Positions 1-5,377 of a stretch of DNA of 5,776 nt are shown one piece after another (positions within the stretch are counted from its first letter, which is position 1; the number at the start of each line of letters is the position of its first letter). This stretch comes from Clostridiales bacterium (GTDB lineage Bacteria; Bacillota; Clostridia; Oscillospirales; Acutalibacteraceae), in assembly GCA_021200075.1 (NCBI GenBank), contig JAJQGZ010000165.1:1-5776 (forward strand), written 5' to 3'. A program made the position numbers and the translations under genes. Under the pieces are notes generated by a model, which was not told the origin of the DNA, ran no database searches, and saw nothing but the letters and a program-made list of their open reading frames with translations.

Positions 1-214
1 GGATTCAATCGCTATGGATTTTTTAGATGTTCAACTTCATTTTACAATCGGCCGCTTTATATTATCAAAAAGCATTATCTTAAAAGGTATTGTAAAATAA
101 AATATAATATGTAATAAATCACCTGCTTGGGCAGAAAATATATTAAGGCGCACAAAATTGGCAAAGCACTCGAACCGATTGCCGCATTAAACTATTAATC
201 TGACAGGTGATTTT
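1..214. other. AT-rich leader, no recognised gene
   Basis: No convincing coding region. Two short frames are open from the left edge: one ends at about position 98 (32 residues), the other at about 114 (37 residues). Neither resembles a family I know, and I do not see the C-terminus of SpoVAD, the usual neighbour upstream of spoVAE. The stretch holds a TATAAT at 103-108 with only a weak -35 (TTAAAA, 80-85). It also holds a perfect 10-base inverted repeat (116-125 with 204-213) whose right arm contains the AGGTGA that would serve spoVAE. An internal GGCAA/TTGCC pair lies inside it. It could be a 5' leader or decayed sequence. Confidence 0.4.
116..213. repeat. 10-bp inverted repeat around spoVAE leader
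   Basis: AAATCACCTG at 116-125 is the exact reverse complement of CAGGTGATTT at 204-213, separated by 78 bases. The right arm includes AGGTGA (205-210), the only Shine-Dalgarno-like sequence before spoVAE, so folding of the RNA would hide it. The possible TATAAT at 103-108 would start transcription close to the left arm. A regulatory role is inference; I match no known riboswitch class to the interior. Confidence 0.4.
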
Positions 215-569
215 ACGATATTTTTAAAGGCTTTTATAGTCGGCGGGATTATATGCGTTATAGGTCAGCTTCTTATAGATTTGACCAAGCTGACGCCTGC
301 AAGGATACTTGTGCTTTTCGTCTGCATCGGCGTACTGCTCGGCGGTCTCGGAGTTTATCAGTATCTGATTGACTTTGCCGGAGCGGGAGCAACCGTTCCG
401 CTTACGGGATTTGGTGCGGCACTTGCAAAGGGGAGTAAAGGAAGCCGTGGCGGAAAACGGCTTTATAGGCGTTATCACCGGCGGATTTCAGGCTTGTGCG
501 GCAGGGGTAACCGTTGCGATTTTAGACGGCCTTGCGGTTGCGTTTATCTGCAAGCCGAAAGACAAATAA
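215..569 (+). pseudogene. spoVAE: Stage V sporulation protein AE (SpoVAE), frameshifted
   Basis: SpoVAE is a small membrane protein of the SpoVAC/SpoVAEB family, part of the SpoVA channel in the spore inner membrane that moves dipicolinic acid in during sporulation and out at germination. The first frame gives FLKAFIVGGIICVIGQLLID, then TKLTPARILVLFV and FAGAGATVPLTGFG, all hallmarks of the family, with two hydrophobic helices. At the GGGG run (430-433) the family sequence jumps frame: LAKG continues as VKEAVAENGF and ends AVAFICKPKDK at 569. Removing one G restores about 117 codons, the normal length. There is also no ATG or GTG in frame: the codon at the expected start is ACG (215-217), just after AGGTGA. 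A TTG at 281 would delete the first helix. It is a broken gene, or intact with sequence errors. No spoVAC or spoVAD is seen in the window. Confidence 0.85.
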
Positions 570-630
570 TTTCCGTTTGCCGAATGTAACGCAAAAGCAC
601 AAATCTTTTGATTTTGTCGAATGAATTGTC

Positions 631-659
631 TTGATATATCGTGCAAAATGTGTTACAAT
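631..659 (+). promoter_or_regulatory. Extended -10 sigma-A promoter for the SCP2 gene
   Basis: TTGATA (631-636), 17-base spacer, TACAAT (654-659), with TG at 651-652 giving an extended -10. Transcription would start near 666, leaving a leader of about 47 bases before the SCP2-domain gene. This means the SCP2 gene does not depend on spoVAE transcription. Confidence 0.75.
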
Positions 660-698
660 CCTATAAGAATAAATGCTGATTATCAATTTTAAATATAC

Positions 699-704
699 AG
701 GAGG
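699..704 (+). promoter_or_regulatory. RBS that fixes the SCP2 start
   Basis: Perfect AGGAGG. Three in-frame ATGs follow at 707, 713 and 719. The spacers are 2, 8 and 14 bases, so 713 is the likely start and 707 is too close. Confidence 0.75.
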
Positions 705-712
705 CAATGAAA

Positions 713-1039
713 ATGGCAATGACTTACGAATCCGTCGTACAATCGGCGAAGAAAAAATTTTTAAACACGGATGTTTCTTCGGTACAGGGAACTCTCGCTT
801 TTCAAATTAATCTTATCGGAAAAGTAGAGGGCATTTTTTATATCGAAATCAAGGACGGCAGAGTTAATGTTGAGCCGTATGAATATTACGACCGCAATAC
901 GATACTCACCGTCAATGCAACTAATTTTATAAAGCTTATCAACGGTAAGCTCGACCCTGTTGTTGCATTCACAACAGGTAAGCTCAAGGTTGACGGGGAT
1001 ATAAATGCGGCGCTTGAGCTTGTAAAGTTTATCAAGTAA
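713..1039 (+). CDS. SCP2 sterol-binding-like domain protein
   Basis: Small soluble protein of 108 residues made of a single SCP2-like domain. The pattern fits that fold: an N-terminal amphipathic helix (ESVVQSAKKKF), paired strands (GTLAFQINL, VEGIFYIEIKDGRVNVE), a strand with TILTVNATNFIKLINGKLDP, then VVAFTTGKLKVDGDINAALELVKFI, the typical C-terminal motif in which the G-K-[LIV]-x-[LIV]-x-G-D segment precedes the last helix. Such domains bind lipids or other hydrophobic ligands. In bacteria the stand-alone versions have no firmly established substrate. No signal peptide or membrane segment is seen. It has its own strong promoter and ideal RBS, and is intact although both neighbours are broken. 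The flavin-reductase remnant starts 59 bases downstream and may have been in the same transcript. Family is fairly sure; function is unknown. Confidence 0.85.
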   Translation: MAMTYESVVQSAKKKFLNTDVSSVQGTLAFQINLIGKVEGIFYIEIKDGRVNVEPYEYYDRNTILTVNATNFIKLINGKLDPVVAFTTGKLKVDGDINAALELVKFIK

Positions 1040-1098
1040 TTACCAATTAATATGCCATTTGCACACGGCTTTGTAATGAATCGAGGTCATAAAACTTT

Positions 1099-1601
1099 AT
1101 GTTCAGAGAAACCGATATTAAACAGGTTAAGGAAAATTTTGTTGAGCTTATCTCCGAGCGTTGGGGTCTTGTAACCGCAGGCGACGGCGAAAAGCTGAAC
1201 ACAATGACCGTGTCCTGGGGCAGTATAGGCGAGCTTTGGAGCAAGGACTGCGTAACAATATATATCCGTCCGCAGAGATAAACGGAAGAATTTTTGAATG
1301 TAAAAAATTATTTTACCCTCAGCTTTTATCCGAACGAGTTGAAAAAAATATTCACGGAGTTTGCGGTTCAAAAAGCGGCAGGGATATTGACAAGGTAAAG
1401 AAATGTAATTTAACTCCCTGCTTTGACGAAAAGGCGCCGTATTTCACCCAGGCTGATATTGTACTTGTGTGCAGGAAAATGGCAAAAAGTAAATTTGAGC
1501 CTGAAAATTTTATTGATTCGGCGGTTGAAAAGAATTATCCCGAGAAAGATTATCACTATATTTATTATGTGGAGATTGAAAAAGTCTTGATTTCCGATTA
1601 G
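1099..1601 (+). pseudogene. Flavin reductase-like (FMN-binding split barrel) protein, broken
   Basis: Resembles the small flavin reductase-like proteins of the FMN-binding split-barrel fold that use or bind FMN; the substrate is unknown. The first frame reads MFRETDIKQVKENF, then NTMTVSWGSIGELW and TIYIRPQR, and meets TAA at 1279-1281 where the family usually has Tyr. The same frame then continues sensibly as TEEFLNVKNYFTLSFYPNEL. After the A7 run (1342-1348) it must shift: the next frame gives HGVCGSKSGRDIDKVK, APYFTQADIVLVCRKM and EKNYPEKDYHYIY up to TAG at 1599-1601. One extra A would rejoin them. With both lesions repaired it would be about 167 codons, the normal length. GAGG at 1083-1086 lies 12 bases before the ATG, a rather long spacing. 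Its 3' end overlaps the promoter of the SRP RNA. Confidence 0.85.
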
Positions 1602-1615
1602 GATTATAGTATAAT
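1587..1615 (+). promoter_or_regulatory. Sigma-A promoter of the SRP RNA
   Basis: TTGATT (1587-1592), 17-base spacer, perfect TATAAT (1610-1615). Predicted start near 1622, right where the Alu-domain part of the SRP RNA begins. The -35 lies in the final codons of the flavin-reductase remnant. Confidence 0.85.
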
Positions 1616-1621
1616 ACTTGA

Positions 1622-1835
1622 AAACACGCAGCGGCGCAGTTATCAAGCGGTGCGGCGTTACTTAAATGAGTAAATGGTAGGGGCTTCCCTATCTTATAAT
1701 GTAGCGTACGGGCCCCTGTGCAACGGGATGCTACGAACCTTGTCAGGCGGGGAACCGAGCAGCAATAAGTGGATTATTCTGTGTGCCGCAGACAAGTCTG
1801 TGCGTTACATTATAAGATAAGGGCTTCTGCCTTTT
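1622..1835 (+). ncRNA. ffs: Signal recognition particle RNA, Gram-positive long form
   Basis: RNA core of the signal recognition particle, which with Ffh delivers nascent membrane and secreted proteins to FtsY and the translocon. The conserved S-domain tip is clear: GTCAGG (1742-1747), stem CGG/CCG closing a GGAA tetraloop (1751-1754), then AGCAGC (1758-1763). Flanks GTGCAACGGGATGCTACGAA and GTGTGCCGCAG match the Bacillus/Clostridium type. A long helix 5 is formed by 1687-1706 pairing with 1803-1823, continued by GGTAG (1676-1680) with CTGCC (1827-1831). Upstream, TTACT/AGTAA (1658-1662 with 1669-1673) and GCGC/GTGC (1634-1637 with 1650-1653) look like the two Alu-domain hairpins, which the short proteobacterial 4.5S RNA lacks. 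The 5' end is set by the promoter and the 3' end by the T-rich terminator; both are accurate to a few bases. Its position before dnaX is the same as scr in B. subtilis. Confidence 0.93.
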
Positions 1836-1839
1836 ATTT
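1819..1839 (+). terminator. Terminator at the end of the SRP RNA
   Basis: AAGGGC (1819-1824), TTCT loop, GCCTTT (1829-1834), running into TTTTATTT. The left arm is also the base of SRP helix 5, so the local hairpin and the mature fold compete, or the long helix 5 itself acts as the terminator stem. Some read-through into dnaX is plausible, since I see no separate dnaX promoter in the 35 bases that follow. Confidence 0.55.
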
Positions 1840-1874
1840 GTACAAAAATCATTAAACGGTAAGGCGGTGGATTT

Positions 1875-3635
1875 ATGTATCAGGTTCTGTACAGGAAATA
1901 CAGACCAAAGGTTTTTTCCGATGTTTACGGGCAAGACCATATTGTCTCTACTCTTAAAAATGAGATAAAAGAAAACAGAATATCCCACGCTTATCTTTTT
2001 ACCGGCTCACGGGGAACGGGCAAAACCACCTGTGCCAAGATACTTGCCAAAGCCGTCAACTGCACAAATAATATTGACGGCGAGCCCTGCAACGAGTGCG
2101 AGGTTTGCAAAGCGATTGATTCCGGCGCAATATACGATGTGGTGGAAATGGACGCCGCATCAAACAACAGTGTTGACAACATCCGTGATTTGCGTGAAGA
2201 AGTCAACTATACACCCACAAAGGGACGGTACAGAGTTTACATAATCGACGAGGTTCATATGCTTTCGCAAAGTGCGTTCAACGCTTTGCTTAAAACTCTT
2301 GAGGAACCGCCCAAATATGTTATTTTTATCCTTGCCACCACTGAAGTTCATAAACTGCCGGCCACCATTCTTTCACGCTGTCAGCGTTTTGATTTTAAAC
2401 GCATAAAGCCGGAGACTATGTCGGTAAGACTTATGCAGGTTGCTGAGCTTGAGGGACTTGAACTAACCGGCGAAGCCGCAGTTTTGATTGCAAGGATTGC
2501 CGACGGAGCGCTTCGTGACGGTCTGTCAATCCTCGACCAATGCTCGAGCAGGAGCAAGTCGATTGACGCAAAGCTTGTATCAGAAGTTGCCGGAATAGCG
2601 GGCAGAGAAGCATTGTACAAGCTTTCCGACTGCATTATACAAAACGATTCTTCATCGGCTATGCAAACCGTTGCGTCGCTTTATCAAAACAGCTTTGATA
2701 TGGAACGACTGTGCGTTGAAATGATTAATCATTTCCGCAACTTCCTTGTAGTAAAAACCGTCAAAAAAAACCGAGAGCTAATTATCTGCACGGACGACGA
2801 ATATAATTCAATATGCGAAGCCGCCGATAAATTCAGCCTTGAAAATATAATTTACGCACTCGATTTATTCCAGACAACTCTGACGCAGATTAAATCAGGT
2901 GCTTCCGCCAGGACGGAAATTGAAATGGCTTTTATCCGTCTTTGCTCACCGAAGCTCGACGATTCGCAGGGCGCAATTCTCAATCGAATTTCCACACTTG
3001 AACGGATAGCTAAAACAGGTGCTTTCTCCTCCCCTGCTCCGCAGATTAAGGCGGAAGAAGCCGCACCGGAAGAAGAACGGGAAATCTTCACTCCGAGCGT
3101 TAATTCGGAAGTTGAAAATCAAGTCGATAGCAACAATAAAAACGAAATTGAGTTAAAAAACGACATTCCCGTTTTCGAAAGCGAAGAACCGATTGTGAGA
3201 GCAGAACCTCAAATAAAACCCGAACCGACAAATGATTTTACGGCTCGGGAGGAGTATCCGCCGATTCCCGAACCGGAACCGATTGAAAATAACGAAAAGA
3301 AGGTACCCGAAAATCAAAATGTTCGCTTTGAACTGTGGGACGAATTTATGGATGTTATCCACGACAAGGCAATAGCTCTTTACGGAATTCTATTGGGCGC
3401 AAACGGATATATCAGGGGCGAATATTTCCTGATTGACAGTCCGAACCCGACTGTCAAAGAATTTATCAAAAGCTCTACATCTGCCAAGTCGATAAAGCAG
3501 GCTCTCTACGAGGTCACCGGCAAAACATACAAGCTCGGCATACTCAAGAGAGATGAAGAAGCGTCGCACAAAGATGACCCTCTTGAACAGCTTATCAGCA
3601 AAGCGCAGAATAATATTAAAATAAATTTTGAATAA
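1875..3635 (+). CDS. dnaX: DNA polymerase III subunit gamma/tau
   Basis: Clamp-loader ATPase of the replisome: with delta and delta' it opens and loads the sliding clamp (DnaN), and the tau C-terminus binds polymerase. The protein has 586 residues. The AAA+ core is intact: Walker A GSRGTGKT (44-51), four-cysteine zinc site C63, C72, C75, C78, Walker B VYIIDEVH (121-128), sensor 1 ATTE (154-157), arginine-finger SRC (167-169) and the sensor 2 region GALRDGLSILDQ (211-222). The collar domain covers about 245-365. A charged, Pro/Glu-rich linker covers about 390-483, and a small tau-type C-terminal domain starts at RFELWDEF (484) and runs to the end. Start ATG has AAGGCGG seven bases upstream. 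It follows the SRP RNA and precedes ybaB by 80 bases. An A8 run at 2763-2770 could slip, but would give a product cut within the collar. Identification is secure. Confidence 0.97.
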   Translation: MYQVLYRKYRPKVFSDVYGQDHIVSTLKNEIKENRISHAYLFTGSRGTGKTTCAKILAKAVNCTNNIDGEPCNECEVCKAIDSGAIYDVVEMDAASNNSVDNIRDLREEVNYTPTKGRYRVYIIDEVHMLSQSAFNALLKTLEEPPKYVIFILATTEVHKLPATILSRCQRFDFKRIKPETMSVRLMQVAELEGLELTGEAAVLIARIADGALRDGLSILDQCSSRSKSIDAKLVSEVAGIAGREALYKLSDCIIQNDSSSAMQTVASLYQNSFDMERLCVEMINHFRNFLVVKTVKKNRELIICTDDEYNSICEAADKFSLENIIYALDLFQTTLTQIKSGASARTEIEMAFIRLCSPKLDDSQGAILNRISTLERIAKTGAFSSPAPQIKAEEAAPEEEREIFTPSVNSEVENQVDSNNKNEIELKNDIPVFESEEPIVRAEPQIKPEPTNDFTAREEYPPIPEPEPIENNEKKVPENQNVRFELWDEFMDVIHDKAIALYGILLGANGYIRGEYFLIDSPNPTVKEFIKSSTSAKSIKQALYEVTGKTYKLGILKRDEEASHKDDPLEQLISKAQNNIKINFE

Positions 3636-3668
3636 ACAAACCGTTGTTATATGCGGCGGTACTATGCT

Positions 3669-3695
3669 TGCTAAGGGATATACTCTCCCCTTGCA
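3669..3695 (+). other. Small hairpin ahead of ybaB
   Basis: TGC (3669-3671) plus AAGGG (3673-3677) can pair with CCCTT (3688-3692) plus GCA (3693-3695), with one bulged T and a 10-base loop. It has no T run after it, so it is not a classic terminator. It sits just before the ybaB ribosome binding region and may tune translation or RNA stability; this is inference. Confidence 0.3.
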
Positions 3696-3715
3696 GGCGG
3701 AAAGGCTGTGAAAAT

Positions 3716-4063
3716 ATGAAAGCTAGACTTCCACAGGGAATGGGCGGCGGCGGAGAACAGAATATGCAGAATATGCTCCGTCAGGCTCAAAAAATGCAGG
3801 AAAATATCGAGGCTAAAAAAGTCGAGCTTGAGGAAAAGGACTATGTTGTAACCTCGGGCGGAGGTATGGTTGAAATCACCGTTAAAGGAAATCATCAGGT
3901 TCAGTCAATCGGTCTTAACCCGGAAGTGGTTGACCCGGAGGATGTGGAAATGCTGGAGGATATGCTTGTGGCTGCTTTTAATGAGGCAGTAAGGCAAATT
4001 GATGAAGAATCGGAGAGGGAGCTGGAAAGGGTTACCGGTGGTCTCAATATCCCCGGGCTCTAA
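3716..4063 (+). CDS. ybaB: YbaB/EbfC nucleoid-associated protein
   Basis: Small dimeric DNA-binding protein of the YbaB/EbfC family, associated with the nucleoid and, by its constant neighbourhood with dnaX and recR, suspected to help repair or replication. The protein has 115 residues. It starts with a short Gly-rich head (MKARLPQGMGGGGEQN), then a long helix rich in Met, Gln and Lys (MLRQAQKMQENIEAKKVELE), strands with the family signature SGGGMVEITVKGNHQVQSI, the motif LNPEVVDPEDVEMLEDMLVAA, and a C-terminal helix ending GGLNIPGL. The frame is open further upstream to a TTG at 3644, but the extra 24 residues do not look like YbaB, and a GGAAAGG (3699-3705) lies ten bases before ATG 3716. 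Gap to dnaX is 80 bases; likely co-transcribed. Confidence 0.93.
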   Translation: MKARLPQGMGGGGEQNMQNMLRQAQKMQENIEAKKVELEEKDYVVTSGGGMVEITVKGNHQVQSIGLNPEVVDPEDVEMLEDMLVAAFNEAVRQIDEESERELERVTGGLNIPGL

Positions 4064-4079
4064 TATCGCATCTTTTTCC

Positions 4080-4113
4080 GTCATACAGCGTCACCCTTCG
4101 CTCGCAGTATGAC
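4080..4113. repeat. Imperfect palindrome, dispersed-repeat-like
   Basis: GTCATACAGCG (4080-4090) pairs with CGCAGTATGAC (4103-4113) with a single A/A mismatch and a 12-base loop containing CCTTCGCT. On the minus strand it reads GTCATACTGCGAGCGAAG, similar in style to the short 'gtcat..tgagcgaagcgaag' repeats scattered between genes in many bacteria. Family membership cannot be confirmed from one copy. Confidence 0.55.
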
Positions 4114-4223
4114 ATATACAGCTTCGCTCGGTTTCCTTGTCTGACGAAAAAATCTGCTGATATTATTACAGCAACCGTTTTGTTATATATCATCACTCTG
4201 TACTTGAAGTATGACATATACAG
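4106..4223. repeat. Pair of 16-bp direct repeats, 102 bases apart
   Basis: AGTATGACATATACAG occurs exactly at 4106-4121 and 4208-4223. The first copy overlaps the right arm of the palindrome; the second copy stands alone at the far side of an AT-rich spacer. They could be two partly decayed copies of one dispersed element, or direct repeats flanking an inserted piece of 86 bases. Confidence 0.75.
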
Positions 4224-4280
4224 TTTCTTCTATTAGTTCTTTTTGTTAACTCATAACAACAATGTTTTTACACAGAATAA

Positions 4281-4285
4281 AGGGG
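4281..4285 (+). promoter_or_regulatory. RBS that fixes the recR start
   Basis: AGGGG followed by a 5-base spacer and ATG at 4291. The frame is open back to a TTG at 4243, but that start has only pyrimidine-rich sequence before it, and RecR proteins are normally about 198 residues, which 4291 gives. Confidence 0.75.
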
Positions 4286-4290
4286 TAGCT

Positions 4291-4887
4291 ATGTCAAATC
4301 TCGCACCGCTTCAAAATTTAATAGACCGTTTTGAGCGTATGCCGGGAATAGGTCACAAGACCGCCCAGCGGCTTGCCTTTTATATTCTCTCGATTAACGA
4401 GGAAGAAGCACGGGAATTTTCTCAAGCGGTTCTTGATGCCAAGACTAAAATAAAGCAATGCAAAATTTGCTGTGACCTTGCGGACGACGAGCTTTGCCCG
4501 ATATGCAAAAGCAACACAAGGGACAAAAGCACCATATGCGTTGTTGAAGACCCGAGAGATGTTGCGGCAATTGAACGCACGCACGAATATAACGGAACCT
4601 ACCATGTACTGCACGGCGCTATCTCCCCTATGGACAGCATAGGCCCTGACAACATCAGGATAAAGGAGCTTATCGCAAGGCTTTCGGACGACACCGTAGA
4701 GGAAGTTATTATGGCAACCAATCCCACCGTTGAGGGTGAAGCCACGGCGATGTACATAAGCAGACTGCTCAAACCGATGGGCATTACAGTCAGCCGTCTT
4801 GCATACGGAGTTCCCGTGGGCGCCGACCTTGAGTATGCCGACGAGGTAACTCTTTCAAGAGCGCTTGAGGGACGAAATTTGATTTAA
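4291..4887 (+). CDS. recR: Recombination mediator protein RecR
   Basis: RecR works with RecO (and RecF) to load RecA on SSB-coated single-stranded DNA in gap repair. It forms a ring that clamps DNA. The protein has 198 residues, the usual length. Order of domains: N-terminal helix-hairpin-helix with RMPGIGHKTAQRLAF (16-30); C4 zinc finger C57, C60, C69, C72; Toprim domain from about 81, with VVEDPRD (84-90) and TNPTVEGEATA (143-153); C-terminal segment GVPVGADLEYADEVTLSRAL (173-192), strongly conserved in the family. No key residue is missing. It follows ybaB after 227 bases instead of the close spacing often seen, and smpB begins 19 bases downstream, so recR and smpB are likely one transcript. 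Confidence 0.97.
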   Translation: MSNLAPLQNLIDRFERMPGIGHKTAQRLAFYILSINEEEAREFSQAVLDAKTKIKQCKICCDLADDELCPICKSNTRDKSTICVVEDPRDVAAIERTHEYNGTYHVLHGAISPMDSIGPDNIRIKELIARLSDDTVEEVIMATNPTVEGEATAMYISRLLKPMGITVSRLAYGVPVGADLEYADEVTLSRALEGRNLI

Positions 4888-4890
4888 GCA

Positions 4891-4896
4891 AAGGAG
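4891..4896 (+). promoter_or_regulatory. RBS for the TTG start of smpB
   Basis: AAGGAG, ten bases before TTG at 4907. There is no ATG near the N-terminus that would keep the conserved AYHDYF segment, so the TTG start is needed. Confidence 0.65.
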
Positions 4897-4906
4897 TGAC
4901 AGGCTT

Positions 4907-5371
4907 TTGGATAAAAACGAAAAGCAAATAATTGCAAATAATAAAAAAGCCTATCACGACTACTTTGTGCTTGACACTTACGAAGCCGGGATTGAGCTTT
5001 TCGGCACGGAAATAAAATCCATAAGAAACGGCAGAGTTAATCTGAAAGACAGCTTTTGCTCGGTTGACAACGGAGAAATATTTGTTATCGGTATGCACAT
5101 ATCGCCTTACGAAATGGGCAACCGCTTTAACCGTGACCCGATGCGCAAAAAACGGCTATTGCTCCACAAAAGGGAGATTATGCGCCTTTTCGGCGAAAGC
5201 CAACAGCAGGGTCTTTCAATTGTTCCGCTCAGTCTGTATATTGTAAAAGGCAGGGCAAAGCTTGAAATCGGATTGTGTAAAGGTAAAAAACTTTACGACA
5301 AGCGAGCCGTTCAGGCAAAAAAAGATTCCGACAGGCAGATTGAACGGTCGCTCAAGGGAGTTTACGATTAA
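4907..5371 (+). CDS. smpB: SsrA-binding protein SmpB
   Basis: SmpB binds the tRNA-like end of tmRNA and brings it to stalled ribosomes, its C-terminal tail reading the empty mRNA channel. The protein has 154 residues with a TTG start. Family features in order: NNKKAYHDYFVLDTYEAGIE (11-30), ELFGTEIKSIRNGRVNLKDS (30-49), the HISPYEMGN (64-72) plus NRDPMRKKRLLLHKREI (75-91) region, IVPLSLYIVKGRAKLEIGL (105-123) and GKKLYDKR (126-133). The basic tail (AKKDSDRQIERSLKGVYD) supplies the part that enters the decoding site. It sits 19 bases after recR and only six bases before its RNA partner ssrA, which supports joint control. The last codons also hold a candidate ssrA promoter. SmpB genes in this phylum more often sit by rnr, so the recR link is less usual. 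Confidence 0.97.
   Translation: MDKNEKQIIANNKKAYHDYFVLDTYEAGIELFGTEIKSIRNGRVNLKDSFCSVDNGEIFVIGMHISPYEMGNRFNRDPMRKKRLLLHKREIMRLFGESQQQGLSIVPLSLYIVKGRAKLEIGLCKGKKLYDKRAVQAKKDSDRQIERSLKGVYD
5340..5368 (+). promoter_or_regulatory. Candidate ssrA promoter inside smpB
   Basis: TTGAAC (5340-5345), 17-base spacer, TACGAT (5363-5368). Each box matches four of six consensus bases, and spacing is ideal. Transcription would start about 5375-5378, at or just before the tmRNA 5' end. Weak boxes keep confidence moderate; co-transcription with smpB and RNase P cleavage is the alternative. Confidence 0.45.
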
Positions 5372-5377
5372 TTTTAT

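Larger units (their letters stand above)
4064..4290. other. Intergenic gap ybaB-recR with repeats
   Basis: No gene seen. The gap breaks an otherwise compact run of genes. It holds a pair of 16-base direct repeats (4106-4121, 4208-4223), a palindrome (4080-4113), a 9-base repeat CTTCGCTCG (4096-4104, 4122-4130), a weak TGCTG/CAGCA hairpin (4155-4173), and TTGTTA/TAACAA (4243-4248 with 4254-4259) in the recR leader. I see no convincing sigma-A promoter for recR and no strong terminator for ybaB. Confidence 0.6.

Noticed and set aside
1..114. Short open frames at the left edge as the end of spoVAD
   Set aside because: Neither frame shows the conserved SpoVAD C-terminal sequence or any family I recognise.
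121..190. TGGGCAG-containing stretch as part of a ZTP-type or other riboswitch
   Set aside because: The rest of the conserved aptamer elements are absent and the sequence upstream is plain AT-rich DNA.
593..620. Imperfect hairpin ACAAATC/GATTTTGT as a spoVAE terminator
   Set aside because: Weak A/T stem with a bulge and no T run after it.
707..712. ATG 707 as the start of the SCP2 gene
   Set aside because: Only two bases separate it from AGGAGG; ATG 713 has the ideal spacing.
2381..2635. Antisense open frames inside dnaX (also 2852-3091 and 1991-2206 on the minus strand)
   Set aside because: They lie wholly opposite a well-conserved gene, have no ribosome binding site that I can see, and their compositions look like reverse readings of dnaX.
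2763..2771. A8 run followed by C in dnaX, read AAA AAA AAC, a possible slippery site for a gamma form
   Set aside because: A -1 slip would end after about 11 more codons near residue 310, cutting the collar domain (about 245-365) needed for oligomerisation. Known gamma forms keep the whole collar. Most likely an ordinary Lys-Lys-Asn stretch.
3644..3715. Upstream extension of ybaB from a TTG at 3644
   Set aside because: The added 24 residues do not resemble the family, the TTG lacks a Shine-Dalgarno, and ATG 3716 gives the normal length.
4106..4223. Direct repeats as a CRISPR array
   Set aside because: Only two copies of 16 bases, an 86-base spacer, no third repeat and no cas gene.
4243..4290. 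Upstream extension of recR from a TTG at 4243
   Set aside because: It adds 16 Asn-rich residues not typical of RecR and has no ribosome binding site; ATG 4291 has AGGGG at 5 bases.
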